From a bacterium (GTDB taxonomy: Bacteria > SAR324 > XYD2-FULL-50-16), in NCBI GenBank assembly GCA_018830885.1, contig JAHJRI010000189.1:20632-84631 (forward strand): a stretch of 64,000 bases of DNA, read 5' to 3'. A model generated the notes under the pieces. That model worked only from the letters and a program-made list of their open reading frames with translations, was not told where the DNA came from and did not search any database. The translations under genes were made by a program, and so were the position numbers. Of this stretch, positions 40,938 to 50,259 are shown one piece after another; position 1 is the stretch's first letter; the number at the start of each line of letters is the position of its first letter.

Positions 40938-41387
40938 TCAGGCAAAAAAATCTTTCTCAATGATCTCAATTTCTACTTCCTGTAAAGCCTGCAATGCATT
41001 TCGAAAATCTTTTTTCCCAACCTTGAATATTAAAACCCCGACATCCTGCTCTTTATATGCATATGTATATGAAATATTGATATCCATCTGACTTAGTTTT
41101 TTTACTACCGTGTTAAAACTGCCTATCCGATCCTTCATCTTAACGGCAAAGACCTGGTTTTCTCTCACAGTGAAGCCTGCTGCCGACAATGCGGTCTTCG
41201 CCCTTTCTGTGCTCTCCACAATCAGTCTTAAAATTCCAAAATCAGTTGAATCAACGAGCAGAAGTGATTTAATAGAGATCTCTTCATCTGCCAGAATAGA
41301 CGTGATCTCAATCAACTCACCTTTCTTGTTTTCCAGAAAAACAGACAACTGTTTTATTGTATACCGCTCCATTTCAGCCTTTTTCAA
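40938..41387 (-). CDS. Tandem ACT-domain protein
   Basis: 149 aa; 'YTIKQLSVFLENKKGELIEITSILADEEISIKSLLLVDSTDFGILRLIVE' and a second ACT unit 'VFAVKMKDRIGSFNTVVKKLSQMDINISYTYA'. Confidence 0.88.
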   Translation of the reverse strand: MKKAEMERYTIKQLSVFLENKKGELIEITSILADEEISIKSLLLVDSTDFGILRLIVESTERAKTALSAAGFTVRENQVFAVKMKDRIGSFNTVVKKLSQMDINISYTYAYKEQDVGVLIFKVGKKDFRNALQALQEVEIEIIEKDFFA

Positions 41388-41477
41388 TTTTAGGAACGCA
41401 TGGCTCCTTTCGTTTCAAACCCATGCAGGAGTCGTCCAGTTAAAATCGGGCATGACACGACCGGCAGTAAAATCGTA

Positions 41478-41501
41478 GTTTGGATGTTAGGACATCCAAA
41501 C
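41478..41501 (-). terminator. Candidate intrinsic terminator of aroB
   Basis: Perfect 10-bp stem gtttggatgt/acatccaaac with 4-nt loop, downstream of the aroB stop; minus-strand reading is followed by tacgatttt. Confidence 0.5.
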
Positions 41502-41554
41502 TCAGAAACCGGCTTCTGTTTCTCTGGTCCGGGCGAACACATCCCCGGTGATGC

Positions 41555-42667
41555 TTAAGCCAGTTTCAGAAGGGCACCGGTCTGAAAATAAGCCTGCAAG
41601 TTATCCCATAGACTTTCCGACGATATTCTGTCAAAAATCCGCGCCTTTCCGATTCCTGTTAAACCGATGAATCGTATGCCTTCATCACTGAATTTTTTAT
41701 CAACTTCGATAATCCGGATAAACTCATCTCGGGTAACCGGAGGGATCGTTTTCATGATACCCAGCGAATACAAATGATCATGAATAATTCTGAAGTCCGC
41801 TTCATCCAAAAAACCCTGCTGAAAGGACCACCAGGCAGCATAGTCCATTCCGATGATCACTGCCTCACCGTGGAGAAACTGTTTATAATTAGTATGGGTT
41901 TCCAGAAAATGGCCAAGGGTGTGACCAAAGTTCAAGATGGCACGCTGACTGGTCTCCTTTTCATCTGCTTCAACCACGCGAGCCTTGACTTCACAAGATC
42001 TGAAGATGGATTCAATGAGCAACTCTTCATCCGATTTCAATTCGTTCAGGTTTTTATGATTGAGAAGCTGGAATAGATAGGGGTCCCGAATAAAGCCATG
42101 CTTGATCAATTCAGCATACCCTGCGATAAACTCTCTTTCAGGCAGTGTTTTAAGGAAATCCACATCGACAATTGTCTGAAGCGGTTGTTTAAACGCCCCG
42201 ATGAGGTTTTTGCCCGCTTTGTGGTTAATACCGGTTTTCCCGCCGATTCCACTGTCAACCTGGGAAAGCAGTGTTGTTGGTATCTGGATATAGGCTATGC
42301 CCCGCATAAAAGCCGAAGCGGCGAATCCGGCAATATCCCCGATGACACCGCCCCCAAAAGCAATGAGAATACTCTTTCGATTTGCCTTTTTATCCACAAG
42401 AAAATCAAAAATCCGTGATACTGTTTCCAGCGTTTTATACTGTTCTCCATCCGGCAGTATCAAACACTCAGATTCAAGTTTCTCGGGCAGAAATGTCTGT
42501 TCGAATTCGGGGTAGAGCGCATGCAGCGTGCTGTTGGTTACAAGAAAAATCCGCTTTTCAGAATAATTGAGAAAGTTATCCTTCAGGACGCTGCTTAAAA
42601 TCTGACTGCCTATTTTCACCTGATAGCGGTAACTGTTGCCAGGCAGGTCGATATGAATTGTTTTCAT
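41555..42667 (-). CDS. aroB: 3-dehydroquinate synthase
   Basis: 370 aa; 'LPDGEQYKTLETVSRIFDFL', 'AFGGGVIGDIAGFAASAFMRGIAYIQIPTTLLSQVDSGIGGKTGIN', 'LNFGHTLGHFLE'. Confidence 0.96.
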   Translation of the reverse strand: MKTIHIDLPGNSYRYQVKIGSQILSSVLKDNFLNYSEKRIFLVTNSTLHALYPEFEQTFLPEKLESECLILPDGEQYKTLETVSRIFDFLVDKKANRKSILIAFGGGVIGDIAGFAASAFMRGIAYIQIPTTLLSQVDSGIGGKTGINHKAGKNLIGAFKQPLQTIVDVDFLKTLPEREFIAGYAELIKHGFIRDPYLFQLLNHKNLNELKSDEELLIESIFRSCEVKARVVEADEKETSQRAILNFGHTLGHFLETHTNYKQFLHGEAVIIGMDYAAWWSFQQGFLDEADFRIIHDHLYSLGIMKTIPPVTRDEFIRIIEVDKKFSDEGIRFIGLTGIGKARIFDRISSESLWDNLQAYFQTGALLKLA

Positions 42668-42801
42668 TCGCTCTTAAGAGTTAGATTGACCGCCAGTCCG
42701 ACGGACGTTTTGGAACATCGAATGGAAAGTCTTATCCCGCTTGCCTCCCAAAGCAGTATTGCCATGAAAGGTTACAGGAGACGGATGACTGCCCGCGGGG
42801 T

Positions 42802-43077
42802 TCAATAGGTAATTAAAAAAGATAACAGGGAATAATCCAATGGGGCTTCCGTCACCAGAACATTTTCAACCCTCGCCAAAGGAGACCCTTCCCAGCACCA
42901 TTGAATAAAGAAGTCAATGTCCTGCATGTTGCCTTGAGCCCTGATTTCAACACAGCCGTTGGGAAGATTTCGCACGGATCCTTTTAAACCAAGACTTTGC
43001 GCTTTCCTTCGTGTATATTCTCTGAAGAAGACTCCCTGCACGATGCCTTCAACCAGTACCTGCACGTGTCGCTCCAT
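42802..43077 (-). CDS. Acylphosphatase
   Basis: ORF 42802..43158; the likely start is internal M28 (CAT at 43075-43077): 'MERHVQVLVEGIVQGVFFREYTRRKAQSLGLKGSVRNLPNGCVEI'. Confidence 0.88.
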   Translation of the reverse strand: MERHVQVLVEGIVQGVFFREYTRRKAQSLGLKGSVRNLPNGCVEIRAQGNMQDIDFFIQWCWEGSPLARVENVLVTEAPLDYSLLSFLITY

Positions 43078-43534
43078 CGCTTTACCTGTAAAGTCTTTAC
43101 CTGGGGTTACTTCACAGCTATTCCCAACTGATGCCCAGTTATCATAAACCAAAGACATAAAAAAGAAAACAGACAGTGGTCAAATTCTTCTGACAAGCGG
43201 TCAAAAATCAGATCAAAACTGTTGTCATCAGAAATATCCTGAATTATGGAACTGTCCGACCGAAGGGAGGACAAGTCGACGCCAGCTATATTGGATGGGT
43301 TAATTCTTGAAAGAGATACGCTTTTCGAGTATAGCCGACAAAGTGCGCTCAACCCCTGTACAGTCCCTTTTGATCATCCTTGCGGATAAAATGAATCCTG
43401 TAATTGAGAATGGCTGTTGACTGAACCCGGACATTTTTTCTTTTCAAAGCCACAAAAACCCAATATAATGCCATGAATAAGCGGACCTCCACCGCTTAAC
43501 CGAAATTTAAACACATTCATGTTTACTTTCCCAG

Positions 43535-44824
43535 ATGGCGAATACCGCAAATCAATCCGATTCAGACATTATCGCAACCGAAGAAACACAAGAAAACAAG
43601 ACAAAACAGGTCAGTACGTTTGAGGTCAGCCCCGAGACAATCAAAAAAATTAAAGAGGCACTTACGACGCCCATACCTGGCAAAGATGAATTCTGGTTGA
43701 TCGAACCCATTGTCACCCCCGACAAGTCCGGTAAAAAGATCCTGGGAATATTCAAGAAGAAATCCATCAGCCCCGAAGAGCTAAAGGACCTTCGAAAAAC
43801 ATCGATCCAGTCCCCTGGAAACACCCGGGCAAAGATCCAGAAACTGAAGAAACAATATCCGAACAACGCCATGCTGTATATGCTGTCTGCGATCTGTACC
43901 CATGGCATGTTGATGAATTCGAGCAACCAGCGAGAGGTCCTGAGAGGTCTGAAACTGGCAACCAAGGAAGCGGCCATCAGTGTTATCAGTAACGGAATCA
44001 GCGTTTATAACTGTGAAAATTTTTTCAGGATCTATTTTACATTTCTGGACCGTTTAAAGCGGTTTCAACTCAAAAACCTGGAAACAGTCAAAATGGACCC
44101 GCGGCTGGAAAGCTATAAAAATCAGCTGATGCACGCCATCCAGACGGTGGATCAACTCTCGAGCGAAAAAAACCGGGTGTTCAATGTTTTGAATCATCTG
44201 AAAAAAAAGCTGAAGTCTTCTCAATATATTGTGACTTTTGATTTTACCAGGATCAGGGAAGCCATTCGCCATATTGAAAACGGCAATGCCAAAGAACGGG
44301 TACTAACCGGCACAGCGGCAGAAATTATCGCCTATATTTATGCGTTGACGGTCTCGTTTGCAAGGACCCCTGCGCTATGGAGTCTAGTTGATGAAATTCT
44401 GAAGCTGTTTCCGGATGCTGCCAGAAACCTGCTGATTCGAAAAATCTCCATCAGTTCAGTCCGCAATTTTATGAAGTTCAAGCTGGCGGCCATAGAGAGT
44501 GACAGGGACAATATGGCCAAACTGGGCAAATTGATCCTCAAGGAAAACATGCTCGGCGTCCAGAAACTGGAAGGGCAGTCCCTCTATCAGTCTTATGAAA
44601 CCGACCCGTTTTTCAACATTGCGTTTATCGCCGAACTGTCAGTCGGGCTATATAAGGATGATGATCACCGAAAGATTATCGATACCGCAATCAGCGCTAT
44701 CGGATCCCTGATAAAGCGGGATATGTCCAAAAACCATGTTTTTACGGAATCCGCAACCAATCATTCCCATAAACTCGTTGGTTTGAGAGACGGTGGAGCG
44801 TCTCCCAAGGACCGTATAGTCTGA
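43535..44824 (+). CDS. Uncharacterised protein, paralog C of the three-member family
   Basis: 429 aa; 'NGISVYNCENFFRIYFTFLDRLKRF', 'SFARTPALWSLVDEILKLFPDAARNLLIRKISI', 'ETDPFFNIAFIAELSVGLY'. Confidence 0.85.
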   Translation: MANTANQSDSDIIATEETQENKTKQVSTFEVSPETIKKIKEALTTPIPGKDEFWLIEPIVTPDKSGKKILGIFKKKSISPEELKDLRKTSIQSPGNTRAKIQKLKKQYPNNAMLYMLSAICTHGMLMNSSNQREVLRGLKLATKEAAISVISNGISVYNCENFFRIYFTFLDRLKRFQLKNLETVKMDPRLESYKNQLMHAIQTVDQLSSEKNRVFNVLNHLKKKLKSSQYIVTFDFTRIREAIRHIENGNAKERVLTGTAAEIIAYIYALTVSFARTPALWSLVDEILKLFPDAARNLLIRKISISSVRNFMKFKLAAIESDRDNMAKLGKLILKENMLGVQKLEGQSLYQSYETDPFFNIAFIAELSVGLYKDDDHRKIIDTAISAIGSLIKRDMSKNHVFTESATNHSHKLVGLRDGGASPKDRIV

Positions 44825-44831
44825 CTCACAC

Positions 44832-45857
44832 CTATTCCATTTCCCGCTCTATGATGTGTGCCAGCGCATCAACCCAGGCTTTTTCCGAATTGAGTGACGG
44901 AACCAGGGTTAGTCTTTGACCACCGTGCTTCAGAAAACGGTCCCGCTCCTCCACCTGAATTTCTTCAACTGTCTCCAGACAATCCACTGTAAACGAGGGG
45001 CAAAAAACCAGCAGATGCCGTACACCTTCCTCCCCCAGTCTTGAGATGATCTCACTGGTATACGGTCCAATCCACTTAGCGCGTCCCAGACGGGATTGAA
45101 ACCCGACACTGTAATCCGATTGATGAATCCCCAGCGCATCAGCGATACTTCGGGCGGTTTGAAAACACTGCGCCCGGTAACAAGCATGATTTCTGCTGTC
45201 TAGCTTGTCGCAGCAGACTTGAGAGGTTAAACAGTGGGTTTCGGAATGATCGGCTTTAAGAAGGTGGCTTTCCGGCAGACCATGAAAACTGAACAGGATA
45301 TGATCCGGGTTTTCACGCAGATAGCTCTCTGCCCTGCTGGCCCAGGCACTGATAAATCCAGTCCGTTCGTAGAATTGGGGCAGGACTTGAATCCGTGGAA
45401 ACACCGTCCACGATTTTATCGTCTCAAAAAAAGCTTCCAGAATTGAACCGGTTGTTGCAGATGCATATTGGGGAAACAGAGGGATGACAAGCAGATCAGA
45501 AATCCCGGTCTGTTCAATTCGTTGCAGGGCTTCTCTGAGTGAGGGCTTGCCGTAACGCATCGCCAACTCGACCTTGTATTCCGGCCCCAACTTTTGCGAG
45601 AGCGCATCGACCAAATCCCGACTGTGTCTGATCAGCAAAAAACCTTCTTTCTCGTAGATTTTGGCATATTTCGGGAGAATCGCTGCCGGCCGAAAAGGGA
45701 GGATAAACAGGTAAAGAATCAGCCAGCGGATTGCAGCCGGCATATCCATTACCCTGGGATCAGACAGAAATTGTTTCAAATATGCCCGGATAGAGCCGGT
45801 TTCGGGCTTTTCAGGGCTTCCCAGATTAACCAGCAATACGCTCTTATAAAGCGACAT
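44832..45857 (-). CDS. hemH: Ferrochelatase
   Basis: 341 aa; 'VLLVNLGSPEKPETGSIRAYLKQFLSDPRVMD', 'LFSFHGLPESHL', 'SVGFQSRLGRAKWIGPYT'. Confidence 0.96.
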   Translation of the reverse strand: MSLYKSVLLVNLGSPEKPETGSIRAYLKQFLSDPRVMDMPAAIRWLILYLFILPFRPAAILPKYAKIYEKEGFLLIRHSRDLVDALSQKLGPEYKVELAMRYGKPSLREALQRIEQTGISDLLVIPLFPQYASATTGSILEAFFETIKSWTVFPRIQVLPQFYERTGFISAWASRAESYLRENPDHILFSFHGLPESHLLKADHSETHCLTSQVCCDKLDSRNHACYRAQCFQTARSIADALGIHQSDYSVGFQSRLGRAKWIGPYTSEIISRLGEEGVRHLLVFCPSFTVDCLETVEEIQVEERDRFLKHGGQRLTLVPSLNSEKAWVDALAHIIEREME

Positions 45858-46042
45858 CGAATTCCTGTATATGTTTATTTGGGCCTGTTTTCAGAAGTTC
45901 TCCCTGAAAATCGATGATTGATATGAATTTAAACCATGGTTAGACTGTTTCTCTCTCTTTACCGTTTCAAAATCAAGTTGAAAAGACAGCAATGTCCGGT
46001 TAGGTTTTTGCACTCCATTAAAGACCTTTTGTCAACCGTTCC

Positions 46043-46162
46043 GTCAAGGGGCTACCGATTTAAAACATGAGGTGCGAGGCTCGCAGCACCGAACTGAAAC
46101 CATCCCTGGTGTTCCGGGAAAACGTCCTGTTTTCCCGGGTTTTAAAGCGCTAGCCCCTTGAC
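46043..46162. repeat. Nested palindromic element (outer 24-bp stem enclosing two hairpins)
   Basis: Outer gtcaaggggctaccgatttaaaac (46043-46066) / gttttaaagcgctagccccttgac (46139-46162), 22/24 paired; inner tgcgag/ctcgca within 46071-46090; inner ccgggaaaac (46114-46123) / gttttcccgg (46129-46138), perfect. Confidence 0.85.
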
Positions 46163-46209
46163 TCCACTGAAAACCGCGATTAATTGGACCTGAAGTTCAA
46201 AACAATGAT

Positions 46210-46266
46210 GTTGAAAAGCAGGTTATGGATTAATTGGGATTCATGCTGGTATCCCCTGTTTTCAAC
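46210..46266. repeat. Imperfect hairpin adjacent to the nested palindrome
   Basis: gttgaaaagcagg (46210-46222) / cctgttttcaac (46255-46266), one bulged base; inner gggat/atccc. Confidence 0.6.
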
Positions 46267-46363
46267 TTTTCATGGTGACGTATTCCTGCTGGTTCTGATA
46301 TCATAAGCTTCATTGTACAGTTTTTACCTGTTATAAAATTAACACCAAAAAAAAAGAGTCAAA

Positions 46364-46822
46364 ATGACCGAAGATCTATTGTTGGATGCTAAATATGCAT
46401 TTGCACAAGGGAATTTCGAAGAATGCATTCAGGGTTTTGATAAAATCCTGGAGAAGGAGCCCGAGAATCTCATCGCCCTTTTTACCAGAGGCTCCGCAAA
46501 ACTCCGAATCAAGGACTTTCTTGGGGCTATCAAGGATTTCACCAGCTACATCGAAAAAAACAAAACCAATGAAAAGGTTTTTTGCAGTAGAGGCAACGCT
46601 TTTCTGGCTTTAGACAGGACGGATGAGGCCATGACAGATTTTCAGCGTTCTATCGACTTGAATCCCCAATACCCAACGGCTTATTTCAGCCGCAGTGAGC
46701 TTTTTTTGCGTCTCAATGAACAGGAACAGGCGGATGAGGACAAGTTTCTCGGAGAGCAGCTGCAGCGTCAAATCGCTCAAGCCTATTACGAAACGCAGGG
46801 CATCATGTACCAGAATTTTTAA
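46364..46822 (+). CDS. Tetratricopeptide-repeat protein
   Basis: 152 aa; 'AKYAFAQGNFEECIQGFDKILEKEPENLIALFTRGSAKLRIKDFLGAIKDFTSYIEKNKTNEKVFCSRGNAFLALDRTDEAMTDFQRSIDLNP'. Confidence 0.9.
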   Translation: MTEDLLLDAKYAFAQGNFEECIQGFDKILEKEPENLIALFTRGSAKLRIKDFLGAIKDFTSYIEKNKTNEKVFCSRGNAFLALDRTDEAMTDFQRSIDLNPQYPTAYFSRSELFLRLNEQEQADEDKFLGEQLQRQIAQAYYETQGIMYQNF

Positions 46823-47062
46823 AGCACCACTTATTACAAAAACGCCAACAGGGGTCCGTTCGATTCCGTTTTCTAAAGCGGCGGGAATACTGGAAGCGGT
46901 GGAAGGGAAACCGACATTCGCCCTGAGTCACGATACTGGATGAGATACGTTCTCCGGTAGCCATCCGTGTCTGGTATGAAGCTGTTTCCGTTCAGACACG
47001 CTTCCCGGATTTTTATTCCAATCCTCAAACCAGCCTTTTACCACCCAATATTATAAAAGATC

Positions 47063-47935
47063 ATGGCCGTATTACAACTTGGCATACCCAAAGGGAGTCT
47101 GCAGAAAAGTACAATTGAAATATTTGCTAAAGCCGGTTATAAAATAACGGTGAGCGCGCGTTCATATTACCCTGTCATTGATGATGTCGAAATTGAGTGT
47201 ATGTTGATCAGGGCACAGGAGATGGCGAGATATGTAGAAGAGGGAATCCTGGATGCAGGGCTGACTGGACATGATTGGATTATAGAGACAGGCGCCCAGG
47301 TTGAGAAAGTGACAGAACTGGTTTACGGAAAAGTGGGGAAAAATCCCCTGCGGTGGGTTCTTGCAGTCCCTGAAGATTCTGAAATAAAAACCATCAAGGA
47401 TTTGAACGGAAAACGCATCGCCACAGAAGTGTTAAATATGACCAGAAACTATCTGGCTGAGCATGATGTTGAAGCAAATGTGGAATTCAGCTGGGGTGCC
47501 ACCGAAGTAAAACCACCAAAACTCGCAGACGCGATCGTTGAAATTACCGAAACAGGTTCCTCACTGAAGGCCAATCGACTGCGGATTCTCGATACGGTCT
47601 GTATATCAAATACCTGGCTGATAGCAAACAAGGCGTCCTGGCAGGACGCCTTCAAACGGAAAAAAATTGAGCACCTCTCCCTGCTATTGAAATCGGTTCT
47701 GGCTGCCGATAATCGGGTCGGGCTGATGATGAATGTCCACAAAGACAAGATGGATGACGTCATCCGGATACTGCCTGCTTTGAATAAACCCACGGTTTCC
47801 GCTTTGATTGATTCTGACTGGGTCGCATTGAATACGGTGATCAAGGAAAAAACGGTCAGAGAAATTATCCCCCAGTTGCTTGAGCGGGGTGCAGAAGGAA
47901 TTATTGAATATGCTTTGAACAAGGTTGTTGAATAG
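47063..47935 (+). CDS. hisG: ATP phosphoribosyltransferase, long (HisZ-independent) form
   Basis: 290 aa; '[21 protein letters not shown]', '[12 protein letters not shown]', '[12 protein letters not shown]', '[22 protein letters not shown]' plus C-terminal regulatory domain. Confidence 0.96.
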   Translation: MAVLQLGIPKGSLQKSTIEIFAKAGYKITVSARSYYPVIDDVEIECMLIRAQEMARYVEEGILDAGLTGHDWIIETGAQVEKVTELVYGKVGKNPLRWVLAVPEDSEIKTIKDLNGKRIATEVLNMTRNYLAEHDVEANVEFSWGATEVKPPKLADAIVEITETGSSLKANRLRILDTVCISNTWLIANKASWQDAFKRKKIEHLSLLLKSVLAADNRVGLMMNVHKDKMDDVIRILPALNKPTVSALIDSDWVALNTVIKEKTVREIIPQLLERGAEGIIEYALNKVVE

Positions 47936-47980
47936 TCCGTCCCGCTGATTCATCCGCTGCGGTTCCAGGATCGGTTTTAC

Positions 47981-49057
47981 CTACCTGGAACCGGACGTCT
48001 CTTCATGCTGCTGCCAGATCTCCTGCAACGCCTGGATCATGCCAGAAAGATGTGCATACCGTTTCAGACTGGGTTGGGAGCGGAATAATCCTGAAAGCTC
48101 TTTCAGCGTCGGTGAAATACTGGCATAAAAGTCCCTTTTGCCTTTGACCCCATAAAGATATCCATATGAGCCCAAAGATCGCAACCGTCTCAAGACAACA
48201 AAATAGAGAAATAGTTCCTGATATCTTTCAAAACTCAAAGGTGACGACGATTTCAACAGACCAAAGTAGTAACTGACAAGAGAATCCCGCATCGGCTCAT
48301 TCAGACCCGACCTGGATCCATAGAGAAGCGATGCCAGGTCATAGAAGCAGGGTCCGAGAAAGGCTGATTGATAATCAATAAACCAGGGAGCACCGTCCAG
48401 CCACATGATATTCCTGGCTTGAAAATCCCGATACACAAAATAGTCAGTCGCCAGATGTGAGAGCTGATCAACCAGTATTGCCTGTAGCTCATACCTGACA
48501 GCTTGATTCAGCAGGGACGAAAATCCAAACCAGTCCATAAACGCCGATTTGAAATAGTCCAGATCGGTCTGATAAACGGACACATCCATTTTTCTCGTCA
48601 GCAAGAATTCTGTCAGAATTGGTGGTAATCCCCGCTGAATCCTGAATAGGCAGTCAAGCACCAGCTGGTAGGCAGCAATGATCTCCTGGTGTCTGTTTTC
48701 CCTGTTCCAGACTGCGACTTTTTCAGCCAGGGTATATGGACCCAGATCCTGCATGAGATACGCGGTCTCTTTTGCATTGATTGTAAAAAGGTGGGGAACG
48801 GGCAGACCGGTTTCCTGAAATTTTTTCGTCAGCAGGAAGAAATCTCTGTTTTCAGACACATTTTGATGAATGACACCGACAATGGAGGATTGCTGGTCTT
48901 TCATCAAATGGATCCGGTAAATACTGCGATCGGACCCATCGCCCTTGAGCGGTTCTATCTTTGAGACAGTTGTGTTGAAATAGTCTTCAGCCAGTATAAC
49001 AAGATCGGCATATCCATCGGGGGGTCTTAATTTTTCCATCGAGGCTTTTTCAACCAT
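47981..49057 (-). CDS. Aminoglycoside phosphotransferase/choline kinase-like phosphotransferase
   Basis: 358 aa; 'YFVYRDFQARNIMW' catalytic loop, 'PWFIDYQSAFLGPCFYDLASLLYG'; likely start M7 (49039). Confidence 0.82.
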   Translation of the reverse strand: MVEKASMEKLRPPDGYADLVILAEDYFNTTVSKIEPLKGDGSDRSIYRIHLMKDQQSSIVGVIHQNVSENRDFFLLTKKFQETGLPVPHLFTINAKETAYLMQDLGPYTLAEKVAVWNRENRHQEIIAAYQLVLDCLFRIQRGLPPILTEFLLTRKMDVSVYQTDLDYFKSAFMDWFGFSSLLNQAVRYELQAILVDQLSHLATDYFVYRDFQARNIMWLDGAPWFIDYQSAFLGPCFYDLASLLYGSRSGLNEPMRDSLVSYYFGLLKSSSPLSFERYQELFLYFVVLRRLRSLGSYGYLYGVKGKRDFYASISPTLKELSGLFRSQPSLKRYAHLSGMIQALQEIWQQHEETSGSR

Positions 49058-50256
49058 CGCACCGGGTTAACCGCTCTTTTATTGTATCTCATTTCGAAGT
49101 AGAAAAGAGAACGCTCTTCAACCTTGTCATAGGCGACATTCCCCAGCACATACCCCTGTTCAATCACATCGTCCACCAGAACGAAAAGTTCCCCCAGATT
49201 ACCGTATACAGACAAACTGCCTTTGCCGTGGTCGAGGATCACCAGGCTTTGATACCCCCTGAAGGGTCCTGCCCAGACAACTCTCCCACTCAAAATGCTC
49301 CGAACGGGTTCATCGGCTGCCGTTTCGACCAATATACCCCTTCTGAACATTGTATAAAAAGGTGATTGTTTTTGACCGTAGGAATGCACAACCTTGCCGC
49401 GAACCGGTGACGGGAGTTTATTCCTTTTTGAGTAAAAACCTTGAAATTGCTTGGTTTTTTCTTGATTTTCCTTCTTGACAGTCAAAGAGTAAAGTGTGTC
49501 ATTCAGTTGTTCCAACTCGACCTGGATCTCACGCAAATACCTGACATGGGCAGATCGATCGGTTCTAAGATGACCCAGGTAGGTGACCTGCTGCTGCCTC
49601 TCGAATTCCAGCAATTTTTTAACCGCTTCTTCGTTTACCTGAAGATCAGCTAGATCGAGATGCTGGTTTTTCAGCCGGTCATTTTCTTCCTGCAGGTGGA
49701 TCAGGTTTTGATTGTATCGCTCCAGTAGTTCGATATCGACCCGGGCGCTGCTTTGAAGAAGCTTCTGGTTTCGAAAGTAGTGCTCGAATGAATTCAAGCC
49801 TATAAACAGGGTCATTTTTCTTGCCTGCCGGACATAGAACAGCGCCAGCAGTTGCTGGTTGATCTCTTTTTTATCTTCCCCGATCCGGACTTCCAAGGTC
49901 TTGATTTTTAGCCCTGTTTCGTCAATCCGGTTCCTCAGAAGATCCTGGGCCTCTTTCAGTCGCGCCAGTTTCGTCTCTGACCGTTCAATATTCTCACCAA
50001 ATGTTTTTAACGCTTCCAGCACCCGTTCAGTTCTCTTTTCTGCAATGTTTATCTGAACCAGCGTTTCCTGTCTTTCGTTTGTCAGTCTCTGTTTTTCAAT
50101 GTTTCTGAGACGAATCTGGCGCTCGAAGGTATCCTGGGATTGCGGGCAGGCTTCGAACAGGGGAAAAAGAATGAAAGATACAATGAGGACTGCTTTAAAA
50201 GCAGGGTAGGTTAAAGCAAGGTTCTTCATCCAGGCTTCGGACCAGAGCATGATCAC
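49027..50256 (-). CDS. EnvC-like coiled-coil/LytM (M23) murein hydrolase activator
   Basis: 409 aa; signal-like N-terminus, long coiled coil, C-terminal M23 fold 'PVRGKVVHSYGQK..GILVETAADEPVRSILSGRVVWAGPFRGYQSLVILDHG'; downstream of ftsEX. Confidence 0.88.
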   Translation of the reverse strand: MIMLWSEAWMKNLALTYPAFKAVLIVSFILFPLFEACPQSQDTFERQIRLRNIEKQRLTNERQETLVQINIAEKRTERVLEALKTFGENIERSETKLARLKEAQDLLRNRIDETGLKIKTLEVRIGEDKKEINQQLLALFYVRQARKMTLFIGLNSFEHYFRNQKLLQSSARVDIELLERYNQNLIHLQEENDRLKNQHLDLADLQVNEEAVKKLLEFERQQQVTYLGHLRTDRSAHVRYLREIQVELEQLNDTLYSLTVKKENQEKTKQFQGFYSKRNKLPSPVRGKVVHSYGQKQSPFYTMFRRGILVETAADEPVRSILSGRVVWAGPFRGYQSLVILDHGKGSLSVYGNLGELFVLVDDVIEQGYVLGNVAYDKVEERSLFYFEMRYNKRAVNPVRWLKKPRWKN

Positions 50257-50259
50257 CGG

